A stretch of DNA of 64,000 bases from contig NZ_CP085242.1 in the NCBI RefSeq assembly GCF_044810985.1, positions 2,356,001 through 2,420,000 on the forward strand, read 5' to 3'. A program made the translations under genes and the position numbers. The notes below the pieces were generated by a model, which was not told the DNA's origin, searched no databases, and was given only the letters and a program-made list of their open reading frames with translations. The stretch comes from Marinospirillum sp031581385. Lineage in GTDB: Bacteria > Pseudomonadota > Gammaproteobacteria > Pseudomonadales > Halomonadaceae. This document shows positions 1 through 7,222 of this stretch, piece after piece; the stretch's first letter is position 1; every line of letters begins with the position of its first letter.

Positions 1-1
1 T

Positions 2-295
2 CGTCTGACTGCCCGCCAGATTGAGGCGGCACGTCGTACTATGACTCGCCACATCAAGCGTGGTGGTAAGATTTGGATCCGAGTTTTTCCTGATAAGCCG
101 ATTACAGAAAAGCCGTTGGAAGTTCGTATGGGTAAAGGTAAGGGTAACGTAGAATACTGGGTCGCCCTTATCCAGCCCGGCAAGGTGCTTTACGAAGTTG
201 AAGGTGTGTCTGAAGAGCTTGCTCGCCAGGCTTTCACCCTCGCAGGTGCCAAGCTTCCTATCCCGACAACTTTTGTTAAACGGACGGTGATGTAA
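2..295 (+). CDS. rplP: 50S ribosomal protein L16 (5' end outside window)
   Basis: The frame is open from base 2 and ends at the TAA at 293-295. It reads TARQIEAARR, then MTRHIKRGGKIWIRVFPDKP, which is the conserved L16 core. About 97 of the usual 136-137 residues are present, so roughly the first 40 lie upstream of the window. L16 binds 23S rRNA near the A site and helps build the peptidyl-transferase region. It is followed by rpmC with a one-base overlap (TAATG), the normal L16-L29-S17 order at the end of the S10 operon. The internal ATG at 41 is not the start, because conserved L16 sequence continues upstream of it. Confidence 0.97.
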   Translation, partial: RLTARQIEAARRTMTRHIKRGGKIWIRVFPDKPITEKPLEVRMGKGKGNVEYWVALIQPGKVLYEVEGVSEELARQAFTLAGAKLPIPTTFVKRTVM

Positions 296-486
296 TGAAA
301 GCTCAAGAACTGCGCGAGAAATCCGCTGACGAGCTCAATGAACAGCTGCAAGGCCTGTTGCGTGAGCAGTTCCAACTGCGCATGCGCAAGGTGACTGGTC
401 AGCTGGGTCAGACACATCTGCTCAAGCAGCTGCGTCGCGATGTGGCTCGGATTAAAACCGTGCTCAACGATAAGGCAGGTAACTAA
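295..486 (+). CDS. rpmC: 50S ribosomal protein L29
   Basis: A 63-residue protein, the usual L29 length. It is rich in Lys, Arg and Leu, and contains the LREQFQLRMRKVTGQL segment typical of the two-helix hairpin. L29 sits at the exit of the ribosomal tunnel beside L23 and takes part in docking of trigger factor and SRP. Its ATG overlaps the rplP stop by one base, and rpsQ follows after a one-base gap, so translation is probably coupled through all three genes. The arrangement is standard and nothing odd is seen. Confidence 0.96.
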   Translation: MKAQELREKSADELNEQLQGLLREQFQLRMRKVTGQLGQTHLLKQLRRDVARIKTVLNDKAGN

Positions 487-487
487 A

Positions 488-754
488 ATGGCCGAAGTCG
501 AAAAGAAAGCCAGAACTGTCACCGGCAAGGTGGTCAGCGATAAAATGGATAAAACTGTAACAGTGATGGTTGAGCGCAGTGTGGCTCACCCTCTGTACGG
601 AAAATACGTTCGTCGCTCCACTAAGCTACATGCACATGACGAGTCGAATGATGCTCGCATGGGTGACACCGTAACCATCCAGGAAAGCCGTCCGCTGTCT
701 AAGACGAAAACCTGGAAACTGGTCGAGATTGTTGAGCGTGCTAAAGAGGTCTGA
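488..754 (+). CDS. rpsQ: 30S ribosomal protein S17
   Basis: An 88-residue S17, starting MAEVEKKARTVTGKVVSDKM. The reading frame is open further 5' to an ATG at 440 inside rpmC, but the conserved S17 N-terminus begins at the ATG at 488, directly after the rpmC stop, so that start is chosen. S17 is a primary binder of 16S rRNA with an OB-like fold (VSDKMDKTVTVMVERSVAHP is the signature region). It is the last gene of the S10 operon. The 41 bases to rplN contain a purine-rich TTTGGAGATAAC just before the next ATG. Confidence 0.97.
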   Translation: MAEVEKKARTVTGKVVSDKMDKTVTVMVERSVAHPLYGKYVRRSTKLHAHDESNDARMGDTVTIQESRPLSKTKTWKLVEIVERAKEV

Positions 755-795
755 GGGAACTCAGGCTCTGAACGCTTAAAGTTTGGAGATAACTA

Positions 796-1164
796 ATGAT
801 TCAGACGCAATCAATGCTGGATGTTGCCGACAACAGCGGCGCGCGTCGCGTCATGTGTATTAAAGTGCTCGGTGGATCTCACCGTCGCTATGCACGTGTT
901 GGTGACATTATCAAAGTCACCGTTAAAGATGCCATTCCGCGTGGCAAGGTGAAAAAAGGCCAGGTTCTCAAGGCTGTGGTAGTCCGCACCAAGGCACCGG
1001 TTCGCCGTCCTGACGGCTCTGCTATTCGTTTTGACGGCAATGCTGCTGTCATTCTGGATAACAAAGACGCACCTATGGGCACCCGTATTTTCGGGCCGGT
1101 AACCCGTGAGCTGCGTGGCGACAAGTTCATGAAGATCATTTCCTTGGCACCTGAAGTGCTGTAA
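796..1164 (+). CDS. rplN: 50S ribosomal protein L14
   Basis: A 122-residue L14 of canonical length, beginning MIQTQSMLDVADNSGARRVM and ending with the SLAPEVL tail found in most bacterial L14 proteins. L14 binds 23S rRNA and forms an inter-subunit bridge with 16S rRNA. It is the promoter-proximal gene of the spc operon in enterics, with rplX 15 bases downstream. The 41-base gap to rpsQ is too short to tell whether a separate spc promoter exists here, and none was recognised. Confidence 0.97.
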   Translation: MIQTQSMLDVADNSGARRVMCIKVLGGSHRRYARVGDIIKVTVKDAIPRGKVKKGQVLKAVVVRTKAPVRRPDGSAIRFDGNAAVILDNKDAPMGTRIFGPVTRELRGDKFMKIISLAPEVL

Positions 1165-1179
1165 GGAGCGAGGCCGGTT

Positions 1180-1497
1180 ATGCGTAAAATTAAACGTGAC
1201 GATGAAGTGATCGTCATCGCAGGCAAAGACAAGGGTAAGCGTGGCACGATTAAGCGTGTTCTCAAGGACAACCGTTATGTAGTGTCCGGTGTGAACATGA
1301 TCAAGCGCCACACGCGCCCAAACCCCTATGCCAATCAGCCTGGTGGCATCATTGAGCGCGAAGCGCCCATACATGCTTCCAACGTTGCCATTTTCAACAA
1401 AGAAACGGGCAAAGCTGATCGAGTAGGGTTCAAGGTCCTGGACGACGGTTCCAAGGTACGTATTTTTAAGTCGACTCAAGCTGAGATCGACTCCTAA
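1180..1497 (+). CDS. rplX: 50S ribosomal protein L24
   Basis: A 105-residue L24, MRKIKRDDEVIVIAGKDKGK, with the N-terminal KOW motif (residues about 6-33: DEVIVIAGKDKGKRGTIKRV). L24 is an assembly initiator of the 50S subunit and binds the 5' end of 23S rRNA. It lies between rplN and rplE as in E. coli, with a 17-base gap to rplE. In E. coli, S8 represses spc translation near the L24/L5 junction; I could not recognise an S8-binding helix here by eye. Confidence 0.97.
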   Translation: MRKIKRDDEVIVIAGKDKGKRGTIKRVLKDNRYVVSGVNMIKRHTRPNPYANQPGGIIEREAPIHASNVAIFNKETGKADRVGFKVLDDGSKVRIFKSTQAEIDS

Positions 1498-1514
1498 TCA
1501 AGTCAGGTAACAGC

Positions 1515-2054
1515 ATGGCTAGATTGAAAGAGCTTTACCGTGAAGATGTAGCAGCCAAGCTGAAAGAAGAGTTTGGTTTTAAAAATGTGATGGAAGTTCC
1601 ACGCGTTACCAAAATCACCCTGAACATGGGTCTTGGTGAAGCACTCAGCGATAAAAAGCTGATCGAGAACGCCGTCGCTGATATGGAAAAATTGAGCGGG
1701 CAAAAGCCTGTGGTCACCAAGGCTCGTAAATCCATTGCTGGCTTTAAAGTCCGCGAAGGTTGGCCGATTGGTTGCAAGGTAACCCTGCGCCACGAGCGCA
1801 TGTGGGAATTCCTTGACCGTCTGGTGGATGTTGCGATTCCGCGTATTCGTGACTTCCGTGGCTTGAGTCCCAAGTCTTTTGACGGTCGTGGTAACTACAG
1901 CATGGGTGTGCGTGAGCAGATCATCTTCCCTGAAATTGACTATGATAAAGTCGACAGGGTGCGTGGCCTGGACGTAACCATCACCACAACTGCCCGTAAC
2001 AATGACGAAGGTCGTGCGCTCTTGACTGCGCTCGGCTTCCCGTTCAAGAAGTAA
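1515..2054 (+). CDS. rplE: 50S ribosomal protein L5
   Basis: A 179-residue L5, the same length as in E. coli. It carries the signature VTKITLNMGLGEALSDKK in the N-terminal part and YSMGVREQIIFPEIDYDKVD in the C-terminal half. L5 binds 5S rRNA in the central protuberance and contacts the P-site tRNA. It is preceded by AGTCAGGTAACAGC as a modest ribosome-binding site and followed by rpsN after 10 bases. Confidence 0.97.
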   Translation: MARLKELYREDVAAKLKEEFGFKNVMEVPRVTKITLNMGLGEALSDKKLIENAVADMEKLSGQKPVVTKARKSIAGFKVREGWPIGCKVTLRHERMWEFLDRLVDVAIPRIRDFRGLSPKSFDGRGNYSMGVREQIIFPEIDYDKVDRVRGLDVTITTTARNNDEGRALLTALGFPFKK

Positions 2055-2064
2055 GGGGAAAGAC

Positions 2065-2370
2065 ATGGCGAAGGTTTCCATGGTTCAACGCGAGCTTAAG
2101 CGCGATAAACTGGTCGCGAAGTATGCGGCCAAGCGTGCAGAGCTGAAAGCGATCATTGTGAACCCTAATTCTTCTGAAGAAGAACAATGGGTCGCATTGC
2201 AGCAACTGCAGAAACTGCCACGCGATTCCAGTTCGGTTCGTCAGCGTAACCGCTGCCGTTCCACTGGTCGTCCGCATGGTTTTTATAACAAGTTCGGCCT
2301 GAGCCGTAACGCGCTGCGCCAAGCAGCTATGCGCGGTGACGTGCCTGGTCTGCGTAAGTCCAGCTGGTAA
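2065..2370 (+). CDS. rpsN: 30S ribosomal protein S14 (zinc-free long form)
   Basis: A 101-residue S14, MAKVSMVQRELKRDKLVAKY, ending in GDVPGLRKSSW. This is the long, zinc-independent type: the CxxC-x(n)-CxxC zinc ribbon of the about 61-residue form is absent, and one Cys (in RNRCRSTGRPHG) is seen in the C-terminal half. S14 assembles late into the 30S head near the A-site tRNA. Gene order L5-S14-S8 is conventional. Confidence 0.97.
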   Translation: MAKVSMVQRELKRDKLVAKYAAKRAELKAIIVNPNSSEEEQWVALQQLQKLPRDSSSVRQRNRCRSTGRPHGFYNKFGLSRNALRQAAMRGDVPGLRKSSW

Positions 2371-2396
2371 GCTTAGGATCCAGGAGTGCAAAGCGA

Positions 2397-2789
2397 ATGA
2401 GCATGCAAGACACCCTGGCGGATATGGTAACCCGTATTCGCAATGCACAAATGGCAACGAAAGAGACGGTCACCATGCCGTCTTCGAAGATGAAAATCGA
2501 AGTTGCCCGGGTGCTTAAAGAAGAGGGTTTCATCGAGGACTTCCAGGTCCAAGGTGATGTAAAACCTGAACTGACTGTGACTTTGAAGTATTTTGAAGGC
2601 AAAGCGGTCATCGAGAAGATCGAACGTGTCAGCAAACCCAGTTTGCGTAGCTACAAAGGCAAAAGCGAACTGCCTAAAGTTGCCGGCGGCCTGGGCGTAG
2701 CGATCATGTCCACCTCCAAAGGTGTAATGAGTGATCGCGCAGCACGTGCGGCCGGTGTCGGTGGCGAAGTCATCTGCACCGTGTTCTAA
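2397..2789 (+). CDS. rpsH: 30S ribosomal protein S8
   Basis: A 130-residue S8 beginning MSMQDTLADMVTRIRNAQMA and ending GVGGEVICTVF, both typical of the family and of normal length. S8 binds helix 21 of 16S rRNA in the central domain and in E. coli is the translational repressor of the spc operon. The start ATG at 2397 is preceded by CAGGAGTGCAAAGCG, a good ribosome-binding site. Confidence 0.97.
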   Translation: MSMQDTLADMVTRIRNAQMATKETVTMPSSKMKIEVARVLKEEGFIEDFQVQGDVKPELTVTLKYFEGKAVIEKIERVSKPSLRSYKGKSELPKVAGGLGVAIMSTSKGVMSDRAARAAGVGGEVICTVF

Positions 2790-2800
2790 GGGAGAGTATA

Positions 2801-3337
2801 ATGTCCCGCGTAGCAAAGAAACCGATTGAACTACCAGCCGGTGTTGAGCTGAAGCTCAACGAAGGTAAGGTAACCGTCAAGGGCAGCAATGGCTCCCTTG
2901 AGCTCAACCTGCATCCGATGGTTGAAATGCAAGTTGAAGAAAATACTGTGACGGTTGCTGCTGGTAACCCTAACAACCGAGCTGCCTGGGCTCATGCAGG
3001 TACTACCCGTGCGCTGGTCAACAATATGGTGACTGGCGTTTCCACTGGCTTTACCAAGTCTCTGGAAATCAACGGTGTTGGTTATCGTGCACAAGCCAAA
3101 GGGCAAACCATTAATCTTACCTTGGGCTTCTCCCATCCGGTGGAATACTCCCTTCCTGCCGGCGTGACTGCAGAGACTCCCAGCAACACCCAGATTGTAT
3201 TGAAGGGTGCTGACAAGCAATTGCTTGGTCAGTGTGCTGCTGAGATTCGCAGTTTCCGCCGTCCAGAACCCTATAAGGGCAAGGGCATCCGCTATAGCGA
3301 CGAACTCGTTCGTCGTAAAGAAGCCAAGAAGAAGTAA
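2801..3337 (+). CDS. rplF: 50S ribosomal protein L6
   Basis: A 178-residue L6 with the two repeated alpha/beta domains of the family (about residues 1-82 and 83-178). The second domain shows GVGYRAQAKGQTINLTLGFS and ends in the lysine-rich PEPYKGKGIRYSDELVRRKE, the conserved L6 C-terminus. L6 lies near the sarcin-ricin loop of 23S rRNA, where elongation factors bind. It starts 11 bases after rpsH, preceded by AAGGGAGAGTATA. Confidence 0.97.
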   Translation: MSRVAKKPIELPAGVELKLNEGKVTVKGSNGSLELNLHPMVEMQVEENTVTVAAGNPNNRAAWAHAGTTRALVNNMVTGVSTGFTKSLEINGVGYRAQAKGQTINLTLGFSHPVEYSLPAGVTAETPSNTQIVLKGADKQLLGQCAAEIRSFRRPEPYKGKGIRYSDELVRRKEAKKK

Positions 3338-3346
3338 GGCAGGGTT

Positions 3347-3697
3347 ATGAACGCGAAGAAAGAATCTCGTTTACGTCGTGCCCGCCGTGCCCGCGCCAAA
3401 ATTCGCGAGCTGGGTGCGATTCGCCTGTGCGTGAACCGCACTCCGCGGCACATCTACGCGCAGATCATTTCCGCCGATGGAGGCCAGGTTTTAGCCAGCG
3501 CTTCCACTTTGGACAGCAGTCTGCGTAGCGGTGCGACAGGTAATATCGAAGCCGCCACCAAGGTTGGCAAGTTGATCGCCGAAAGAGCCAAAGCTGCAGG
3601 TATTGCAACTGTTGCTTTTGATCGCGGCGGTTTCAAATATCATGGTCGCGTAAAAGCCCTGGCTGATGCGGCTCGTGAAGGCGGCCTGGAATTCTAA
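3347..3697 (+). CDS. rplR: 50S ribosomal protein L18
   Basis: A 116-residue L18 with a basic N-terminus (MNAKKESRLRRARRARAKIR) and the conserved FDRGGFKYHGRVKALADAAR near the C-terminus. L18 binds 5S rRNA together with L5 and attaches it to the central protuberance. Gene spacing to rplF and rpsE is 9 and 11 bases, consistent with one polycistronic message. Confidence 0.97.
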   Translation: MNAKKESRLRRARRARAKIRELGAIRLCVNRTPRHIYAQIISADGGQVLASASTLDSSLRSGATGNIEAATKVGKLIAERAKAAGIATVAFDRGGFKYHGRVKALADAAREGGLEF

Positions 3698-3708
3698 AGG
3701 GTGTGACG

Positions 3709-4209
3709 ATGGCGAATATTGAAAAGACTGCCGGTGACCTGCAAGAAAAACTTGTGCAGGTCAACCGTGTCGCCAAAGTGGTCAAGGGTGGTCGTATTTT
3801 CGGCTTCACAGCCTTGACCGTAGTCGGCGACGGCAAGGGCCGCATTGGTTTTGGTCGCGGCAAGGCACGTGAAGTGCCTGTTGCGATCCAAAAGGCAATG
3901 GAACAGGCCCGCCGTAACATGGTGAACGTTCAACTGGACGGCACCACACTTCAGTATCCCGTACGTGCTGCGCATGGTGCCTCCAAGGTATTCATGCAGC
4001 CAGCCTCTGAAGGTACAGGTATCATCGCCGGTGGTGCGATGCGTGCTGTACTGGAACTGGCCGGCGTACAGAACGTACTGGCAAAGTGTTACGGTTCAAC
4101 CAATCCAGTTAACGTGGTTCGTGCCACGGTTAAGGGTCTGGCTGCAATGCATGCACCAGAAGACATAGCCGCAAAACGCGGCAAGACCGTAGAAGAGATT
4201 CTGGGGTAA
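3709..4209 (+). CDS. rpsE: 30S ribosomal protein S5
   Basis: A 166-residue S5 beginning MANIEKTAGDLQEKLVQVNR. An in-frame GTG at 3703 lies two codons upstream, but the ATG at 3709 matches the family N-terminus and is correctly spaced from the purine-rich AAAGGG at 3696-3701. The RNA-binding domain (GGRIFGFTALTVVGDGKGRI) and the C-terminal S5 fold are intact. S5 lines the mRNA entry channel and affects decoding accuracy. Confidence 0.96.
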   Translation: MANIEKTAGDLQEKLVQVNRVAKVVKGGRIFGFTALTVVGDGKGRIGFGRGKAREVPVAIQKAMEQARRNMVNVQLDGTTLQYPVRAAHGASKVFMQPASEGTGIIAGGAMRAVLELAGVQNVLAKCYGSTNPVNVVRATVKGLAAMHAPEDIAAKRGKTVEEILG

Positions 4210-4212
4210 ACC

Positions 4213-4392
4213 ATGGCGAAAATTAAAGTAACTCTGGTCCGTAGCCCCATCTCTATTCTGCCCAAGCACAAGCTTTGTGTGAAAGGGTTGGGTCTGCGCC
4301 GTATCGGCCACCAGGTAGAACTGGAAGACACTCCCGCAGTACGTGGCATGATCAATAAGGTCAACTATTTGCTGCGAGTTGAAGGAGCATAA
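4213..4392 (+). CDS. rpmD: 50S ribosomal protein L30
   Basis: A 59-residue gene lying exactly between rpsE and rplO. It translates as MAKIKVTLVRSPISILPKHK, then CVKGLGLRRIGHQVELEDTP, and ends NKVNYLLRVEGA. The LVRSPI and GLRRIGH motifs identify it as L30, and the length matches the family (58-60 residues). It begins three bases after the rpsE stop and ends three bases before the rplO ATG. Confidence 0.96.
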   Translation: MAKIKVTLVRSPISILPKHKLCVKGLGLRRIGHQVELEDTPAVRGMINKVNYLLRVEGA

Positions 4393-4395
4393 GTC

Positions 4396-4830
4396 ATGCA
4401 TCTGAACGATCTGAGCCCGGCACCGGGCTCCAAGACTGACGCTAGGCGTGTTGGTCGTGGTATCGGCAGTGGTCTGGGTAAAACCGCCGGCCGTGGCCAC
4501 AAGGGTCTGAAAGCCCGCTCTGGTGGCAGCGTTAAGCCAGGTTTTGAAGGCGGACAAATGCCCTTGCAGCGTCGTCTGCCCAAGTTTGGTTTTACTTCGC
4601 ACAAAGCACCCTTGAGTGCTGAAGTGCGTTTGCATGAACTCGGCTTGGTTGAAGGTGATGTTGTTACTCTGGAAACACTGAAAGCTGCTGATATCATCAA
4701 AAATGCGACTCAGTATGTGAAAGTGATTCTGTCCGGCGAAATCAACCGTGCAGTCACCGTTAAGGGCCTCAAAGCCACTAAGGGTGCGCGTGCGGCCATT
4801 GAAGCGGCTGGCGGTAAAGTCGAAGACTAA
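4396..4830 (+). CDS. rplO: 50S ribosomal protein L15
   Basis: A 144-residue L15, the E. coli length. The N-terminus MHLNDLSPAPGSKTDARRVG is followed by the glycine/arginine-rich extension (GRGIGSGLGKTAGRGHKG) that threads into the 50S core, and then a globular C-terminal domain. L15 is needed for late 50S assembly. It is followed by secY after 16 bases, the classic linkage of ribosomal genes with the translocon. Confidence 0.97.
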   Translation: MHLNDLSPAPGSKTDARRVGRGIGSGLGKTAGRGHKGLKARSGGSVKPGFEGGQMPLQRRLPKFGFTSHKAPLSAEVRLHELGLVEGDVVTLETLKAADIIKNATQYVKVILSGEINRAVTVKGLKATKGARAAIEAAGGKVED

Positions 4831-4846
4831 GTAAGTCGAGGACGAA

Positions 4847-6178
4847 ATGGCTAAACCAGGATCCATACCAGGTAATCAGAGCGGACTCGGAGAAGTCTGG
4901 GCCCGCTTACGTTTTGTCATCCTTGCGATCATTGTGTATCGCATCGGTGCCCACGTTCCCGTTCCTGGTATCAATCCTGACCAGCTTGCTGCCATCTTCG
5001 AACAGAACAAGGGCACTATTCTGGACATGTTCAACATGTTCTCGGGTGGTGCCCTTGAAAACATGAGTATCCTGGCGCTGGGCATCATGCCCTATATTTC
5101 CGCCTCGATTATCATGCAATTGCTGACAGCAGTGACACCCAAGCTGGAAGCTTTGAAAAAAGAAGGTGAAGCCGGTCGTCGCAAAATCAACCAGTACACT
5201 CGCTACGGCACAGTGGGGCTGGCTTTTGTGCAGGCTATCGGTATGTCAGTGGGTCTGGCAGGACAAAGTGGTGTCGTCTACATGGCGAACTTCGGGTTTT
5301 ACTTTGTCGCGGTAACGACCCTGGTTTGTGGTGCGGTCTTCCTGATGTGGCTGGGTGAGCAGATCACCGAGCGGGGTATCGGCAACGGTATCTCACTGTT
5401 GATTTTTTCCGGGATTGTCGCCGGTCTGCCCGGTGCAATCGGTAGCTCCCTGGAAATTGCCCGCAGCGAAGGAACCTGGAATCTGATCCCGCTTCTGGTC
5501 ATCGGTGTTCTGGGGATTGCCACAGTGGCTTTTGTCGTCTTTATCGAACGCGGTCAGCGCCGCATTACGGTAAATTACGCCAAGCGCCAGGTCGGCAATC
5601 AGATGTATGCAGCACAATCCAATCATCTACCGCTTAAAGTGAACATGGCTGGTGTGATTCCACCCATTTTTGCTTCCAGTATCCTGTTGTTCCCTGCGTC
5701 CATAGGTCAGTGGTTCGGCAGTACAGAAGGTATGGGTATATTACAGGATCTGGCACAGCTCCTTGCGCCGGGTGCTCCCTTATATATCTTGCTTTTTGCA
5801 CTCAGTGTTGTATTCTTCTGCTTCTTTTATACAGCACTTATGTTTAACCCCAAGGAAATTGCTGAAAACCTGAAAAAATCAGGTGCCTTTTTGCCGGGTA
5901 TTCGTCCTGGTGATCAGACAGCAAAATATATTGATGGGGTGGTAACACGCCTGACCCTGTTCGGGGCAATGTATATAACGGCTGTTTCCCTGATGCCTCA
6001 GTTCCTGCAGGTTGCCTGGGATATTCCTTTCTACGTCGGCGGCACCTCCTTGCTGATCGTCGTCGTGGTGGTTATGGACTTTATGGCACAGTTGCAGTCT
6101 CACTTGATGTCGCATCAGTATCAGAATCAGTCTTTGCTTAAGAAAGCCAACCTTAAAGGTTACGGTCGCCGTCGGTGA
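4847..6178 (+). CDS. secY: Protein translocase subunit SecY
   Basis: A 443-residue SecY, the E. coli length, with ten hydrophobic segments. Recognisable parts are the N-terminal RIGAHVPVPGINP, the plug region FNMFSGGALENMSILALGIM, the cytoplasmic loop ERGQRRITVNYAKRQVG and the C-terminal GYGRRR. SecY forms the channel of the SecYEG translocon in the inner membrane and works with SecA and the ribosome. It lies between rplO and rpmJ as is normal for the spc operon. The start ATG follows GTCGAGGACGAA. Confidence 0.98.
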   Translation: MAKPGSIPGNQSGLGEVWARLRFVILAIIVYRIGAHVPVPGINPDQLAAIFEQNKGTILDMFNMFSGGALENMSILALGIMPYISASIIMQLLTAVTPKLEALKKEGEAGRRKINQYTRYGTVGLAFVQAIGMSVGLAGQSGVVYMANFGFYFVAVTTLVCGAVFLMWLGEQITERGIGNGISLLIFSGIVAGLPGAIGSSLEIARSEGTWNLIPLLVIGVLGIATVAFVVFIERGQRRITVNYAKRQVGNQMYAAQSNHLPLKVNMAGVIPPIFASSILLFPASIGQWFGSTEGMGILQDLAQLLAPGAPLYILLFALSVVFFCFFYTALMFNPKEIAENLKKSGAFLPGIRPGDQTAKYIDGVVTRLTLFGAMYITAVSLMPQFLQVAWDIPFYVGGTSLLIVVVVVMDFMAQLQSHLMSHQYQNQSLLKKANLKGYGRRR

Positions 6179-6204
6179 TCTGACCGAAGGGAACGGAGTA
6201 GAAG

Positions 6205-6318
6205 ATGAAAGTTCGTGCATCAGTTAAGAAGATCTGTCGTAACTGTAAGATCATTCGTCGTCGTGGTTCGGTTCGTGTTATCTGCATTGAACCACGTCAC
6301 AAACAGCGCCAGGGTTAA
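6205..6318 (+). CDS. rpmJ: 50S ribosomal protein L36 (zinc-binding form)
   Basis: A 37-residue protein starting MKVRASVKKICRNCKIIRRR and ending IEPRHKQRQG. Cys11, Cys14, Cys27 and His32 form the zinc ribbon, so this is the zinc-containing type rather than the Cys-free paralogue. L36 binds 23S rRNA late in 50S assembly. The ATG at 6205 is preceded by ACGGAGTAGA. It ends the spc operon, and the next 133 bases hold a strong compound hairpin before rpsM. Confidence 0.95.
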   Translation: MKVRASVKKICRNCKIIRRRGSVRVICIEPRHKQRQG

Positions 6319-6332
6319 TATTCTGGACAGGA

Positions 6333-6402
6333 CCATAAAGGAAGTACCCCTTACCCCTTGATATTTTTCTTATCAGGGGGTAAGCTTTTGCGCCCTTTAT
6401 GG
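6333..6402 (+). promoter_or_regulatory. Compound hairpin in the leader of the alpha operon
   Basis: Two nested inverted repeats are visible. The outer arms are CCATAAAG (6333-6340) and CTTTATGG (6395-6402), a perfect 8-bp match. The inner arms are CTTACCCCTTGATA (6350-6363) and TATCAGGGGGTAAG (6371-6384), 14 positions with a single G-T pair and a 7-base loop. No T-run follows directly, so it is not a simple intrinsic terminator. In E. coli a pseudoknot just upstream of rpsM binds S4 and represses the alpha operon; this element occupies the corresponding place but I could not match it to that fold. It could also stabilise the 3' end of the spc mRNA. Confidence 0.5.
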
Positions 6403-6426
6403 ACATAAAAACTGGAGCCGTATAAT
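6400..6426 (+). promoter_or_regulatory. Candidate promoter of the alpha operon
   Basis: A perfect TATAAT lies at 6421-6426. A TGGACA (five of six to the -35 consensus) lies at 6400-6405, with a 15-base spacer, which is shorter than optimal. The TATAAT is also the loop of a small hairpin (AGCCG at 6416-6420 with CGGCT at 6428-6432). Transcription would start about 20 bases before the rpsM ATG. An alpha-operon promoter at this place is known in E. coli. Confidence 0.4.
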
Positions 6427-6451
6427 TCGGCTTGGAATCGGAGTAAAGTGA

Positions 6452-6808
6452 ATGGCACGTATTGCTGGTGTCAACATTCCGGACAACAAACACACGGTCA
6501 TTTCCCTGACCTATATCTTTGGTGTGGGCAAAACCCGCGCTCAAAAGATTTGTGTCGAGTCCGGTATTGAACCTAACCGCAAAATTGCTGACTTGTCGAC
6601 TGACGAGTTGGATAAGTTGAGAACGGCTGTAGGCACTTTCACCGTTGAAGGTGATCTGCGTCGTGAAACCACTTTGAACATCAAGCGTCTGATGGATCTG
6701 GGTTGTAACCGGGGTATTCGCCACCGCCGCAACTTGCCGGTTCGTGGTCAGCGCACCAAAACCAATGCGCGTACCCGTAAAGGACCGCGTAAACCTATTC
6801 GCAAATAA
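6452..6808 (+). CDS. rpsM: 30S ribosomal protein S13
   Basis: A 118-residue S13, MARIAGVNIPDNKHTVISLT, with the helix-two-turn-helix and the basic C-terminal tail (RGQRTKTNARTRKGPRKPIR) that reaches between A- and P-site tRNAs. It is the first gene of the alpha operon. The start ATG is preceded by GGAG at 6440-6443. Length and sequence are ordinary for gammaproteobacteria. Confidence 0.97.
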   Translation: MARIAGVNIPDNKHTVISLTYIFGVGKTRAQKICVESGIEPNRKIADLSTDELDKLRTAVGTFTVEGDLRRETTLNIKRLMDLGCNRGIRHRRNLPVRGQRTKTNARTRKGPRKPIRK

Positions 6809-6826
6809 GTAGGAAACAAAAATACT

Positions 6827-7210
6827 ATGGCTAACCCGCGTACTCGTAAAAAAGTTAAAAAGACGGTAGTGGATGGCGTCGCCCATATCCACGCCTCTTT
6901 TAACAACACCATCATTACGATAACTGACCGCCAGGGCAACACCCTTTCCTGGGCAACTGCCGGTGGTTCGGGTTTTCGTGGTTCTCGTAAGAGCACCCCG
7001 TTCGCAGCGCAAGTCGCGAGTGAACGTGCCGCTACTGCGGCAGCCGAGTATGGTCTGAAGAATGTCGACGTTATGGTCAAGGGCCCTGGTCCTGGCCGTG
7101 AATCTGCCGTTCGCGCCCTGAACGCCGCCGGTTTCAAGGTCACCAATATTACCGATGTGACCCCGATTCCACACAACGGTTGTCGCCCACCGAAGAAACG
7201 CCGCGTATAA
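6827..7210 (+). CDS. rpsK: 30S ribosomal protein S11
   Basis: A 127-residue S11 beginning MANPRTRKKVKKTVVDGVAH and ending HNGCRPPKKRRV. The conserved segment VMVKGPGPGRESAVRALNAA is present. S11 forms part of the 30S platform near the mRNA exit, in contact with S18 and S6. Spacing to rpsM is 18 bases and to rpsD 12 bases. Confidence 0.97.
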   Translation: MANPRTRKKVKKTVVDGVAHIHASFNNTIITITDRQGNTLSWATAGGSGFRGSRKSTPFAAQVASERAATAAAEYGLKNVDVMVKGPGPGRESAVRALNAAGFKVTNITDVTPIPHNGCRPPKKRRV

Positions 7211-7222
7211 GGAGGCAGATTC

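Noticed and set aside
190..1479. Long minus-strand frames opposite the ribosomal protein genes
   Set aside because: They lie fully antisense to highly conserved genes, have no ribosome-binding sites and no recognisable products; the high codon bias of ribosomal genes creates such open frames.
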